This document shows, piece after piece, positions 27,092 through 35,520 of a stretch of DNA of 64,000 nucleotides. This stretch comes from Streptomyces sclerotialus. GTDB lineage: Bacteria > Actinomycetota > Actinomycetes > Streptomycetales > Streptomycetaceae. The position numbers and the translations under genes were made by a program. The notes beneath the pieces are model-generated. The model did no database searches. It saw only the letters and a list, made by a program, of their open reading frames with translations, and was not told the origin of the DNA. Within the stretch, counting starts at the first letter, position 1, and every line of letters starts with the position of its first letter. The DNA lies in the NCBI GenBank assembly GCA_000719105.1, contig JODX01000020.1:1-64000 (forward strand), given 5' to 3'.

Positions 27092-27978
27092 CGGCCGGCT
27101 CCCGCCAGCGCTACCCCGTCGGAAGGTATGAGTTCCCGGGTGCGCCCGGCACCGGACGCCGCCGGCCACGCCCACCGCACCGCGGCGAGGGCCAGGCCCA
27201 GCAGCGCGGCGGCCGCGAGCGAGTCGAGCCAGTAGTGGTTGGCGGTGCCGACTATCACCAGCAGGGTGAACAGCGGATGCAGCAGCCACAGCCACCGCAG
27301 ACGCGAGCGGGTCGCGGCGATCAGGCCGATGGCGACCATCAGCGCCCAGCCGAAGTGCAGCGACGGCATCGCCGCGAACTGGTTCGCCAGCGTGTCGGCG
27401 GCCGGAGCCGCCCCGTACACGGTGGGCCCGTAGACCTGCCCGGTGTCCACGAGGCCCGTCACGTCGAGCATGCGCGGCGGGGCGAGCGGGAAGGCGAGGT
27501 GCAGCACGAGGGCGGCGGCGGTGACGGCGGCCAGGGTCCGGCGGGCCCACACGTAGTGCGCCGGGCGCCGCAGGTAGAGCCAGACCAGGAAGGCGGCGGT
27601 GGCGGGGAAGTGGACGGCCGCGTAGTACGTGTTCGCCACCTGGACGAGTTCGCCGCCGTGCAGCAGCAGCGACTGGATCACGCCCTCGTCGGGCAGGTGC
27701 AGCGCCCGCTCCCACTTCCACACGTGGTGGGCGTTGTGGAAGGCCTCGGCGGTGTGGCCGCCTGCCAGCAGCCGGCCGAACTTGTAGACGAGGAAGAGGC
27801 CCGCGACGAGCAGCAGCTCGCGGACGAGCGGCGGGCGCGCGGCGCGCGCGGGTGAGGTATCCGACGGTGGCGGGGATGCGGCGGTGGAACGTTGCGGAGG
27901 TACGCCGGGACCGGGCGGGGCCTGCCGTCGTGCGGGCGCGTCGGACGCGCGTGCCGCCGGCTCGGTTCGGGTCTCCAT
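27088..27978 (-). CDS. PAP2-superfamily phosphatase/inositolphosphotransferase-like membrane protein
   Basis: Protein of 296 residues: a disordered Ala/Pro-rich N-terminus of about 50 residues, then six or so transmembrane helices. The C-terminal catalytic motifs MPSLHFGW and GTANHYWLD match the PAP2 fold of the Aur1/Ipt1 branch, which acts on lipid phosphates. The first PAP2 motif is degenerate, as usual in this branch. ATG 27978 is the first gene of a two-gene operon with the DMT transporter and is divergent from a TetR regulator across a very large inverted repeat, so TetR control is likely. Confidence 0.82.
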   Translation of the reverse strand: METRTEPAARASDAPARRQAPPGPGVPPQRSTAASPPPSDTSPARAARPPLVRELLLVAGLFLVYKFGRLLAGGHTAEAFHNAHHVWKWERALHLPDEGVIQSLLLHGGELVQVANTYYAAVHFPATAAFLVWLYLRRPAHYVWARRTLAAVTAAALVLHLAFPLAPPRMLDVTGLVDTGQVYGPTVYGAAPAADTLANQFAAMPSLHFGWALMVAIGLIAATRSRLRWLWLLHPLFTLLVIVGTANHYWLDSLAAAALLGLALAAVRWAWPAASGAGRTRELIPSDGVALAGAGR

Positions 27979-28103
27979 CCCCGGCCCCTCCGTTCCGTGG
28001 TCGTGCCGGCGGGTGCGCCGGCTTCTCGTTCACTGCCGCGGCCGTACCGGTACACAGCAGTGGTACGGGTCAGCGATACACATCAGTACCGATACGGGGC
28101 GGT

Positions 28104-28157
28104 TTCGATACGCCAGTGTACCGATACGCCGTCGTATCGGTACACTGGCGTATCGAA
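28104..28157. promoter_or_regulatory. 54-bp perfect inverted repeat (25-bp arms) between PAP2 and TetR genes
   Basis: Left arm 28104-28128 begins TTCGATACGCCAGTG and ends TACCGATACG. The right arm 28133-28157 is its exact reverse complement; loop CCGT. Further copies of GATAC/GTACCG lie upstream at about 28040-28095. It ends 27 nt before the tetR ATG. Very probably a compound TetR operator; as RNA it would form a 25-bp hairpin in the tetR leader. Confidence 0.85.
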
Positions 28158-28184
28158 GACGTGGAAGGAGGGGGACGAGGAGCC

Positions 28185-28838
28185 ATGACGATCCAGTCCG
28201 CGGACGGGCCGGAGCCGGGTGTCGCCTCACGTCGCTCCAAGCTCACGCCCGCGCGTGAGCGGGAGTTCTTCGACGCCGTGCTCGACCAGATACGTGAGTG
28301 CGGCTACGAGGCGGTGACCATGGAGGGCGTGGCCACGAGCACCCGGTGCAGCAAGTCCACGCTCTACCGGCAGTGGGGCACCAAGCCGCAGTTCGTGGCG
28401 GCCGCCCTGCGCGCCAGCCGCTGCCCGCGGTTCGCGGACGTCGACACCGGGTCCCTCGCCGGGGACCTGCGCGCGGTGGCGCGGGAGGCGGCCGCCCTGT
28501 CCGGCCGTGACACCCGGCTCCTCCAGGCGCTCGGCCATGCGATCACGCAGGACGAGGAGCTGCGGCGCGCGCTGCGGGAGGCCTTCGTCGAACCGGAGAT
28601 CGGCGCGCTGCAGGGGATCCTCGACCGTGCGGTAGCCCGGGGCGAGATCGCCGCGGACCACCCCGCGCTGGAGTATGTGCCCGCGCAGATCCTCGGCGTG
28701 CTGCGGGTCCGGCCGGTGCTGGAGGGGCGCTACGCCGACGAGGCGTATCTCACCCGGTTCGTGGAGGCCGCGGTGCTTCCGGCGCTCGGCCTGGGCGGTG
28801 GGGCACCGGGGGACACGCCGTCGGAGGACGGCACCTAG
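28185..28838 (+). CDS. TetR-family transcriptional repressor
   Basis: Protein of 217 residues. The N-terminal helix-turn-helix is VTMEGVATSTRCSKSTLYRQW, with the usual following KPQFVAAALRA helix, and the C-terminal ligand domain has the TetR_C pattern (DTRLLQALGHAITQDEELR). ATG 28185 has GAGGAG close upstream. It lies directly behind the 54-bp palindrome, arguing for autoregulation and control of the divergent PAP2/DMT operon. A strong bidirectional terminator follows. The ligand is unknown; membrane-lipid or amphiphile sensing would fit the neighbours. Confidence 0.87.
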   Translation: MTIQSADGPEPGVASRRSKLTPAREREFFDAVLDQIRECGYEAVTMEGVATSTRCSKSTLYRQWGTKPQFVAAALRASRCPRFADVDTGSLAGDLRAVAREAAALSGRDTRLLQALGHAITQDEELRRALREAFVEPEIGALQGILDRAVARGEIAADHPALEYVPAQILGVLRVRPVLEGRYADEAYLTRFVEAAVLPALGLGGGAPGDTPSEDGT

Positions 28839-28922
28839 GACCCGGGCCGCCGTCCGTGGGATGACCGGACGAGTGGCCCGGCCGCGCCGCACCGTGGGGA
28901 CGGGGGCGGCGCGCACCCCCCG

Positions 28923-28965
28923 GCCGGGTGGGGCCCTTCTTGAGCGGAGAGGGGCTCCACCCGGC
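28923..28965. terminator. Bidirectional terminator, tetR and DUF2510 genes
   Basis: 14-bp stem: GCCGGGTGGGGCCC (28923-28936) pairs with GGGCTCCACCCGGC (28952-28965), one G-T pair, 15-nt loop. It lies between convergent genes. Confidence 0.8.
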
Positions 28966-28976
28966 TGATCGTCGTC

Positions 28977-30020
28977 TCAGACGTCCTGTCCGTTGCCGCC
29001 GCCGCTGCCGGCGACCTCCTTGATGTCCTCGGTGATCTCGTCGATGACGGACTGCCCGGGCCCGTCGGAACCGGCGTCGACGCCGAAGCGGACCACGACG
29101 AGACGGGAGGAGTCGGCGGGTGCCGGGAACACGAGCGACTGCACGTACCCGTCGGCGCCCTTGGCGGTGACGACCTTCCAGCGGACCAGATAGCCCTTCT
29201 GCCCGGCCACGGTCACCGCCTTCGAGGCCAGCTCCTCGTGCGAGGTGATCTCCCCGTAGCTCGTGCCGCCGTAGGACTCCTCGGCGTTCCCCTCGATGTC
29301 CGCCTTCGCCGCGGCCTCGGCCGTGGTCGCCTCCAGGCCCAGCGCCTCGGCCGGAACCGAGTACGCGCCGCCGGGCGTGCACGACGCTGAGGTGTCGCCC
29401 GGGCATTCGTAGGCGTCGTCGGCCGTGATCTGGACGCCCACCGAGAGCGCGGAGGCCGACCAGTCGTCCGGTACGGGAATGCCGATGCCGTTCACCGAGT
29501 CGATGGCGAAACCGTCCTCGACCTGCGGCTCCGCGGACTCGCCGGGTGCCGGTACGCCGCCCCCGGAGCCGCCCGAACCCGACTCGCCGCCCTGTCCGCC
29601 CTGTCCGTCCTGGCCGCCCGGTCCGCCCTGCCCACCGGGTCCCCCTCGGCCGTCCTGCCCGCCCGGGCCCTGGGAGGTGCTCGCGGTGTTCCCGCCGTCG
29701 TCCGCGCCGAGGGCGTACACGCCCACGCCTATGCACGCCAGGACGACCGCGGCCACGCCGACGGCTATCCCGGTGTGCAGCCCGCGCCGCCCGCCCGGCG
29801 CGGGCGCGACCGGACCGGCCGGGTAGGGGGCGTACGGGCCGGTGGCCGGCGGATGTGCCGGGGGACCCCACACGGCGCCGGCACCGGCGGCGGTATCGGC
29901 TGGTTCCGCGGGCCGGATCCGGTCCGTCCATGCGTTGCCGTCCCACCAGCGCTCGGTGGCGGGGCCGTCACTTGTCTGACCCGGGTCGGGGTACCAGCCG
30001 GGAGGAGTCGCCTGCGTCAT
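28977..30020 (-). CDS. DUF2510 membrane-anchored protein with extracytoplasmic domain
   Basis: Protein of 347 residues. It begins with the DUF2510 motif (GWYPDPG ... RWWDGNAWT), then a proline-rich linker, one transmembrane helix (about 79-102), a collagen-like Gly/Gln/Asp-rich spacer of some 45 residues and an outside domain of about 190 residues (FAIDSVNGIGIPVPDDW onward) of unknown function. Such proteins are common actinobacterial surface proteins without known activity. ATG 30020 begins the DUF2510 motif; upstream codons fall in a triple repeat. Topology N-in, C-out is inferred. Confidence 0.75.
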   Translation of the reverse strand: MTQATPPGWYPDPGQTSDGPATERWWDGNAWTDRIRPAEPADTAAGAGAVWGPPAHPPATGPYAPYPAGPVAPAPGGRRGLHTGIAVGVAAVVLACIGVGVYALGADDGGNTASTSQGPGGQDGRGGPGGQGGPGGQDGQGGQGGESGSGGSGGGVPAPGESAEPQVEDGFAIDSVNGIGIPVPDDWSASALSVGVQITADDAYECPGDTSASCTPGGAYSVPAEALGLEATTAEAAAKADIEGNAEESYGGTSYGEITSHEELASKAVTVAGQKGYLVRWKVVTAKGADGYVQSLVFPAPADSSRLVVVRFGVDAGSDGPGQSVIDEITEDIKEVAGSGGGNGQDV

Positions 30021-30050
30021 GGGGCCACGGTATGAGGTGAGGCTGAAAGA

Positions 30051-30117
30051 CGGATGAGAGGGGACGCAGGAAACGGATGAGAGGGGACGCGGGAACACGG
30101 ATGAGAGGGGACGCGGG
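30051..30117. repeat. Three tandem copies of a 20-bp unit, period 23-24
   Basis: Unit CGGATGAGAGGGGACGCRGG starts at 30051, 30074 and 30098. It lies upstream of the DUF2510 gene and downstream of anmK, both minus strand. Could be a multi-site operator for the DUF2510 promoter or a slippage product. Confidence 0.7.
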
Positions 30118-30145
30118 GAGCAAGCCGTGGACCTCGCTCACGCGC

Positions 30146-31300
30146 TCACTCCACCACCAGCCGCACCGGCGCACGCCCGGCGCGCGGCACCTGGGGCAGC
30201 CCGTCGCGTCCCGGGGTGACCGACCCGAGCAGGCTCGCGTGCCTTGCCCCCGTGCACGCCGGATCGGTGCCCGGCAGCCCGTGCACCGTCAGGAAGCCCA
30301 GCACCGCGAACGCGTACGCCTCCTTCGCCGCCGCCGGCAGCCCCAGCGCGTCCGAGGTGCGCAGCGGCAGGCCCGGCAGTTCCTCGCCCAGCATCCGCAT
30401 CAGCGCCGGGTTGCGGGTGCCGCCGCCGGAGGCGATCACCTCGGTGGCCCGTACGGAACGCACCGCGTCCGCGACCGTGCGGGCGGTCAGCCGGGTGAGC
30501 GTGGCGACGACGTCCTGCGCGGGCAGCCCCGGGAAGGCCGACAGCGCCGTGCGCAGGTAGCCGCCGTGGAAGAGCTCCTTGCCCGTGGTCCGCGGCACGG
30601 GCAGCGCGTAGTACGGCTCCTCGAGGAGGCGGGCCAGCAGCGGCCCGTGCACGGTGCCGCGGGCGGCGAGGGCACCGTCCACGTCGTACGGCAGCCGCCC
30701 GCCGGTGTGGTCGCGCACCGCCGCGTCGATGAGCGCGCACGCCGGGCCGGTGTCGAACGCGGTGCCGTCGGGTGCGGTGAGGTTGGCGATGCCGCCGAGG
30801 TTCAGGGCGACCGGGGTGCCCGGCCGGCCGCGCAGCCACAGCAGGTCGACCAGGCTCACCAGGGGCGCCCCCTGCCCTCCGGCGGCGACGTCGCGCGGCC
30901 GGAAGTCGGAGACCACCGGCAGTCCGGTCGCCTCGGCGATCCAGGCGGGCTGCCCGATCTGGAGGGTGCCGTGCACCGTGCCCCGGTCGGCCCAGTGGTA
31001 GACGGTCTGGCCGTGCGAGGCCACCAGCTCCGCCCGCCCGCCGCACAGGGCACGGTTCGCCCGCACCGCGACCGCCGCGAAGTCCCGCCCGATCCGCGTG
31101 TCCAGCCGGCACACCTCGGCGAGCGTGGTGTGCGCCGGGGGCAGGGCCGCGGTCAGCGCCGCGCGCAGCCGGGTGTCGTACGGTGCGGCGACGTGCCCGA
31201 GCGGTCTCAGGGTGAGGGTGTCCCCGTCGAGTCCGAGCTCCGCCGCCGCGGCGTCCACGGCGTCGTACGACGTGCCCGACATCAGCCCGATCACCCGCAC
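30146..31300 (-). CDS. anmK: Anhydro-N-acetylmuramic acid kinase
   Basis: Phosphorylates and opens 1,6-anhydro-N-acetylmuramic acid released from cell-wall turnover, giving MurNAc 6-phosphate. The 384-residue protein shows the family pattern: N-terminal MRVIGLMSGTSYDAVDAA, VASHGQTVYHW, the catalytic-region DFRPRDVAAGGQGAPLV, NLGGIANLT and ASGGGTRNP. GTG 31300 follows GAGGAG by 6 nt and lies 9 nt after the MFS stop, so both are in one operon. No etherase gene (murQ) is present in the window. Confidence 0.92.
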   Translation of the reverse strand: MRVIGLMSGTSYDAVDAAAAELGLDGDTLTLRPLGHVAAPYDTRLRAALTAALPPAHTTLAEVCRLDTRIGRDFAAVAVRANRALCGGRAELVASHGQTVYHWADRGTVHGTLQIGQPAWIAEATGLPVVSDFRPRDVAAGGQGAPLVSLVDLLWLRGRPGTPVALNLGGIANLTAPDGTAFDTGPACALIDAAVRDHTGGRLPYDVDGALAARGTVHGPLLARLLEEPYYALPVPRTTGKELFHGGYLRTALSAFPGLPAQDVVATLTRLTARTVADAVRSVRATEVIASGGGTRNPALMRMLGEELPGLPLRTSDALGLPAAAKEAYAFAVLGFLTVHGLPGTDPACTGARHASLLGSVTPGRDGLPQVPRAGRAPVRLVVE

Positions 31301-31309
31301 CGCGACTCC

Positions 31310-32584
31310 TCAACCACCGTTCCGTGCCCGTGTCCCGCGCGGCGGCAGCAGTGCCAGCGCGCTCACCGCGCACGTCGCCGCAGCGTAGTACGCCGGGATG
31401 TCCACGCTCCCCGTCCGCTTGATCGTCTCCGTGATGATCAGGCCGGCGCAGCCCGAGAAGACGGCGTTGGAGAGGGCGTAGGCCAGTCCGAGCCCGGTGT
31501 ACCGGACGGTCGTCGGGAACATCTCGGCGAGCATCGCCGGGCCCGGTCCCGCCATCAGGCCGACCACCGCGCCCGCCCCGCACACCGCCGCGCCCTTGAC
31601 CGCGTCCGACGTCCCCCGGTGCTGCAGCAGGTTGAGCAGCGGCACCGCCAGGACGGTGACCAGCAGCGCGCCGGCGAGCATCACCGGGCGCCGTCCGACG
31701 CGGTCGCTGAGCCGGCCCGCCGGGAGGATCGTGGCCGCGAAGCCGAGGTTGGCCAGCACCGTGGCGATCAGCGCCTGCTGGAACGTGGCGTTCAGGCTGC
31801 TCTGCAGATAGGCCGGGAGGACCACGAGGAAGGTGTAGCCGGCCGCCGCCCAGCCCATGATGCGCGCCGCGCCGAGGGCGATCGCCGCGGCCACCGCGCG
31901 GGGCGGCGGCCGCACCGCCGCCCGCTCCTCCCGGAACGCCGGTGTCTCGTCCAGCCGCAGCCGCAGCCACAGCGCGCCGAGGCCCAGCGGCAGCGTCAGC
32001 AGGAACGGCAGCCGCCAGCCCCAGGAGTTGAGGTCCTGGGCGCTGAGCAGCGTCGCCAGCAGTGCCGCCACCCCGGCCCCGCCCAGCAGCCCCAGCGCCA
32101 CCGTGAACGACTGCCACGCCCCGTACAGCCCGCGCCGGCCCGGCGGGGCGAACTCCGTCATCACCGCCACCGCGCCACCGAACTCCCCGCCCGCGGACAG
32201 CCCTTGCAGCACCCGCAGGAAGGTCAGCAGCCACGGGGCGAGGGCGCCGGCGTCGGCGTACGTGGGCAGCGCGCCGATCAGTGTCGTCGCGCCCGTCATC
32301 AGCGAGATGACCAGGATCAGCACCGGGCGGCGGCCGATCCGGTCGCCGAGCCGGCCGAACAGCGCGGCGCCGACCGGCCGGAAGAAGAAGGCGAGCGCGA
32401 ACGACGCGTACGTCTTCACCAGGGCCTCGATCTCGCTGCCGCCCTCCGGGGTGAAGAAACGGGCCGCGATGACCGTGGCGAAGTAGCCGTAGACGCCGAA
32501 CTCGTACCACTCGATGAAGTTGCCCACCGACCCGGCGAACAGCGCCCTGCGGGACGCTCTGGGGGAGTGCGCGGGAGCAGTCAT
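31310..32584 (-). CDS. MFS transporter, metabolite:H+ symporter (MHS) type
   Basis: Twelve-helix major facilitator of 424 residues. FIEWYEFGVYGYFA at the N-terminus, FGRLGDRIGRRPVL between helices 2 and 3 and the long GLSAGGEFGGA helix are typical of the MHS/ShiA/ProP family. Substrates of relatives range from osmolytes to organic acids and aromatic acids. Pairing with anmK hints at a wall-derived sugar or peptide, while the pca cluster lies on the other side, so an aromatic acid is also possible. ATG 32584 has GGGAGGA-like sequence upstream. Two AT-rich repeats occur in the leader. Confidence 0.82.
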   Translation of the reverse strand: MTAPAHSPRASRRALFAGSVGNFIEWYEFGVYGYFATVIAARFFTPEGGSEIEALVKTYASFALAFFFRPVGAALFGRLGDRIGRRPVLILVISLMTGATTLIGALPTYADAGALAPWLLTFLRVLQGLSAGGEFGGAVAVMTEFAPPGRRGLYGAWQSFTVALGLLGGAGVAALLATLLSAQDLNSWGWRLPFLLTLPLGLGALWLRLRLDETPAFREERAAVRPPPRAVAAAIALGAARIMGWAAAGYTFLVVLPAYLQSSLNATFQQALIATVLANLGFAATILPAGRLSDRVGRRPVMLAGALLVTVLAVPLLNLLQHRGTSDAVKGAAVCGAGAVVGLMAGPGPAMLAEMFPTTVRYTGLGLAYALSNAVFSGCAGLIITETIKRTGSVDIPAYYAAATCAVSALALLPPRGTRARNGG

Positions 32585-32637
32585 ACCGGTTCCTCCCGGA
32601 AGGGGGCGGAGGAGACGAGAAGAGCGGACGCGATGTT

Positions 32638-32684
32638 GGAAAATAAGCTTCAGTTCGGCCGCTGTCGACTGTCAATAACTTTCA
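32638..32684 (-). promoter_or_regulatory. Two AT-rich direct repeats upstream of the MFS-anmK operon
   Basis: Read on the minus strand, TGAAAGTTATTGAC (32684-32671) and TGAAGCTTATTTTCC (32652-32638) share TGAA-N-N-TTATT, with centres about three helical turns apart. TTGACA in the first could be a -35 box. Possibly operator half-sites for a RpiR-type regulator; that is inference. Confidence 0.45.
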
Positions 32685-32834
32685 CCACGGCTGGTCGGCG
32701 GCCCGGCGCGTCGCCTCCGCACCCTCACTGTCACCCGTGTCGGCAACGGGCGCCCCGACCACCCGCCATCCCGGCCGCGGGACGGCTACGCTCGAGCTCT
32801 GTACGTCGTTTGGGCGACCTCGGGAGGTAGCGGG

Positions 32835-35510
32835 ATGACGGAGGCACGACCGGGAGCGGTCGCCTCGGCCGCCCTGTGGGAGCGCGACCAGGAGATCACC
32901 GCCGTCACGGAGGCCGTCCGGGCCCTGTGCGAGGACCACGACTCCAAGGGGAGCCTGCTGGTCTTCGGCGGCGAGGCCGGCATCGGCAAGACCGCGCTGC
33001 TCGGCGAGACCCGTCGGATCGCGGAGGAGCTCGGCTGCACCGTGTGGTCGGCGCGCGGCGGCGAGACCGTCACCTCCGTCCCCTTCAACGTGGTACGGCA
33101 GCTGCTCCAGCCCGCGCTGGTCTCGCTGATGCCCGACGAGGCGCGGGAGTACCTCGGCGACTGGTACGACATCGCAGGTCCCGCCCTCGGCATAACGGAC
33201 CCGGGCGAGCGGCAGGCCGACCCGCAGGGCGTGTGCGACGGACTCGTCGCGGCCGTCACCCGGCTCGCCCGCCGCTACTGGCCGCTCGTCCTGCTGGTCG
33301 ACGACGCCCACTGGGCCGACCAGGAGACCCTCGAGTGGCTGACCGCGTTCACCGAACGGCTGGCCGAGCAGTCCGTGCTCGTCGTGGTCGCCCACCGGCC
33401 GGGCGAGGCCACCGGGGAGCGTGCCCGCCACCTCGACGCGGTGGCCGCCGCCGCGGCCCGCCCGACCGCCACGCTGAGCGCGCTGACCCCCGACGCCACC
33501 GCGGGGTTCACCCGCGCCACCATCGGCGCGCAGGCCGACGCCCCGTTCTGCCGTGAGGTCTGGGCGGTCACCGGCGGCAACCCGTACGAGACGGTGGAAC
33601 TCCTCGCCAAGGTCCAGGACAGCGACCTGGAACCGGTCGAGGGATCGGCGGCCGAACTGCGCGCCCTGAACCGCTCCGCGCGCGGCCGCGGCCTGGTCGC
33701 CCGCCTCGAGTCCCTCGGCATCGACGCCACCCGCTTCGCCTGGGCCGCCGCCATCCTCGGCACCGGCATCTCCCTGGACCTGGTCGCCACCCTCGCCACC
33801 ATGCGCCGCGAGGACGCCGCGCGCTGCGCCGAACTGCTCGGCGCGGCCCGCATCCTCACCCCCACCGACCCGGCGACCCGGCGGATCGGCGACGGCGAGC
33901 TGGAGTTCGTCCACCCGCTGATCGCCAGCGCCGTCTACAACTCCATCCCGGACGCGCTCCGCACCGCCATGCACGGCGTCGCCGCCCAGGTCGTCGCCGA
34001 CTCCGGCCTCGGCGCCGCGGCCGCCTCCCGGCACCTCCTCGAAGTGCACCCGGACGACGACGCCGTACTGGTCGAGCAGTTGCGCGAGGCGGCCCGCGAG
34101 CACCTCGCCGTCGGCGCCCCCGAGGCGGCCCGCCGCTGCCTGGCGCGGGCCCTGCTGGAACCGCCCGAACCGCACGTCCACGCGCGCGTGCTGTACGAAC
34201 TGGGCTGCGCCACCCTGCTCACCTCGCCCGCCACCACCATCGAGTACCTGCAGACCGCGCTCGCCATGCCGGGCCTCGAGGGCGACGCGCGCGTGGACGC
34301 CGTCTACCGCCTCTCCCAGGCGCTGCTCCACAACGACCAGTTGGAGGAGGCCGTCCGCACCGTCGACGCGGAGGCCGCCCGGCTCGGCCCCGGCCCCGCC
34401 CGGATGCGGCTCCAGGCCGTGCACTACATGTGGGAGGGCATCCACGCGGGCGAGGAGCACTCACCGGCCCGCTCCCGCGACCTCGCCGCACTCGCCGCCA
34501 CCTGCACCGGCCGGGACAACTCCGAGCGCGCGCTGCTGATACTGCGCGGCTTCGACGCCATGGTCCACGGCGAGAACGCGGAGGAGGTCGTCGAGTGCTG
34601 CGACCGCGCCCTGGTCAACGGCCGGCTCGCGCCGGGACTCGGCTGGACGGACACCGAGTGGGGCATCGAACTGCTGCTGATGCTGGCCAACGCCTACGCG
34701 TACGCGGACCGGCTCGACCGCGCCGAGAGCCTCTACACCGAGGGCCTGCACGCCTACGAGACCGCGGGCTGGAGCGGCGGCCATCTCTCCCTGGCGCACG
34801 CCTACGTCGGCCTGGGACACCGCAGACGCGGCAGGCTCAGGGAGGCCGAGGCGTCCCTGCGGGAGTCGCTGCGCATCGCCGAGCGGGTCGGCCGCGGGCT
34901 GCCCCTGTACTGGACGGCCACCTGCAACCTCGTCGACACGCTGCTCGCCCGCGGCCACGTCGACGAGGCGTGGGAGGTCGCGGAGCGGTACGGCTTCGCG
35001 CCGCCGTACCCGTCCACCATCGTGCTGCCCGACTGCCGCTCCGTCCGCGGCCGGCTGCTGCTCGCCACCGGCCGCACGGAGGAGGGCGTCAACGAACTGG
35101 AGGCCGCGGAGAAGGCCGCCATGGCCCGCGGCCACCACAACACCGTGCTGGCGCCCTGGGCCGGCGACCTCGCCCGCGCCCTCGCCCGGGAGGACCCGCG
35201 GCGCGCGGCCGAGCTCGCCGTCACGGTGCGCCGCCAGGCCGAGCGCTTCGGCACGGACACGGCCATCGGCGAGGCCGTCCGCACGGCTGCCGCTCTGGAG
35301 ACCGGCCCGCAGGCCGTCACCCTGTACGCGCAGGCGGTCACCTACCTGGAGGCGTCCCCCTGCGCCTACGAACATGCGGCGGCCCGAGTGGAGCACGGCG
35401 TCGTCGCCCGCTCGGCGGAGGAACTGCGCAAGGGCCTGACGCTGGCCCTGTCCTGCGGGGCGGACGGCCTGGTGGCCAGGGCACGGAAGGAGCTCGAGAA
35501 ACTGCCCTAG
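32835..35510 (+). CDS. LAL/MalT-like STAND ATPase lacking the LuxR DNA-binding domain
   Basis: Protein of 891 residues. N-terminal P-loop NTPase with Walker A GGEAGIGKT (45-53) and Walker B VLLVDDAHWAD, a winged-helix/arm region, then a long stretch of TPR-like helical repeats to the C-terminus. Large LuxR-type regulators have the same order but add a C-terminal helix-turn-helix of about 65 residues. Here the protein stops at ARARKELEKLP, exactly where that domain would begin, and no such domain follows in other frames because pcaL ends 10 nt later. It may signal through protein contacts. ATG 32835 has GGGAGGT. Confidence 0.8.
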   Translation: MTEARPGAVASAALWERDQEITAVTEAVRALCEDHDSKGSLLVFGGEAGIGKTALLGETRRIAEELGCTVWSARGGETVTSVPFNVVRQLLQPALVSLMPDEAREYLGDWYDIAGPALGITDPGERQADPQGVCDGLVAAVTRLARRYWPLVLLVDDAHWADQETLEWLTAFTERLAEQSVLVVVAHRPGEATGERARHLDAVAAAAARPTATLSALTPDATAGFTRATIGAQADAPFCREVWAVTGGNPYETVELLAKVQDSDLEPVEGSAAELRALNRSARGRGLVARLESLGIDATRFAWAAAILGTGISLDLVATLATMRREDAARCAELLGAARILTPTDPATRRIGDGELEFVHPLIASAVYNSIPDALRTAMHGVAAQVVADSGLGAAAASRHLLEVHPDDDAVLVEQLREAAREHLAVGAPEAARRCLARALLEPPEPHVHARVLYELGCATLLTSPATTIEYLQTALAMPGLEGDARVDAVYRLSQALLHNDQLEEAVRTVDAEAARLGPGPARMRLQAVHYMWEGIHAGEEHSPARSRDLAALAATCTGRDNSERALLILRGFDAMVHGENAEEVVECCDRALVNGRLAPGLGWTDTEWGIELLLMLANAYAYADRLDRAESLYTEGLHAYETAGWSGGHLSLAHAYVGLGHRRRGRLREAEASLRESLRIAERVGRGLPLYWTATCNLVDTLLARGHVDEAWEVAERYGFAPPYPSTIVLPDCRSVRGRLLLATGRTEEGVNELEAAEKAAMARGHHNTVLAPWAGDLARALAREDPRRAAELAVTVRRQAERFGTDTAIGEAVRTAAALETGPQAVTLYAQAVTYLEASPCAYEHAAARVEHGVVARSAEELRKGLTLALSCGADGLVARARKELEKLP

Positions 35511-35520
35511 GCCTCAGGCC

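Noticed and set aside
32835..35520. LuxR-type helix-turn-helix lost by a frameshift at the end of the ATPase gene
   Set aside because: Only 10 nt separate its stop from the pcaL end, and the sequence beyond is clearly pcaL on the other strand.
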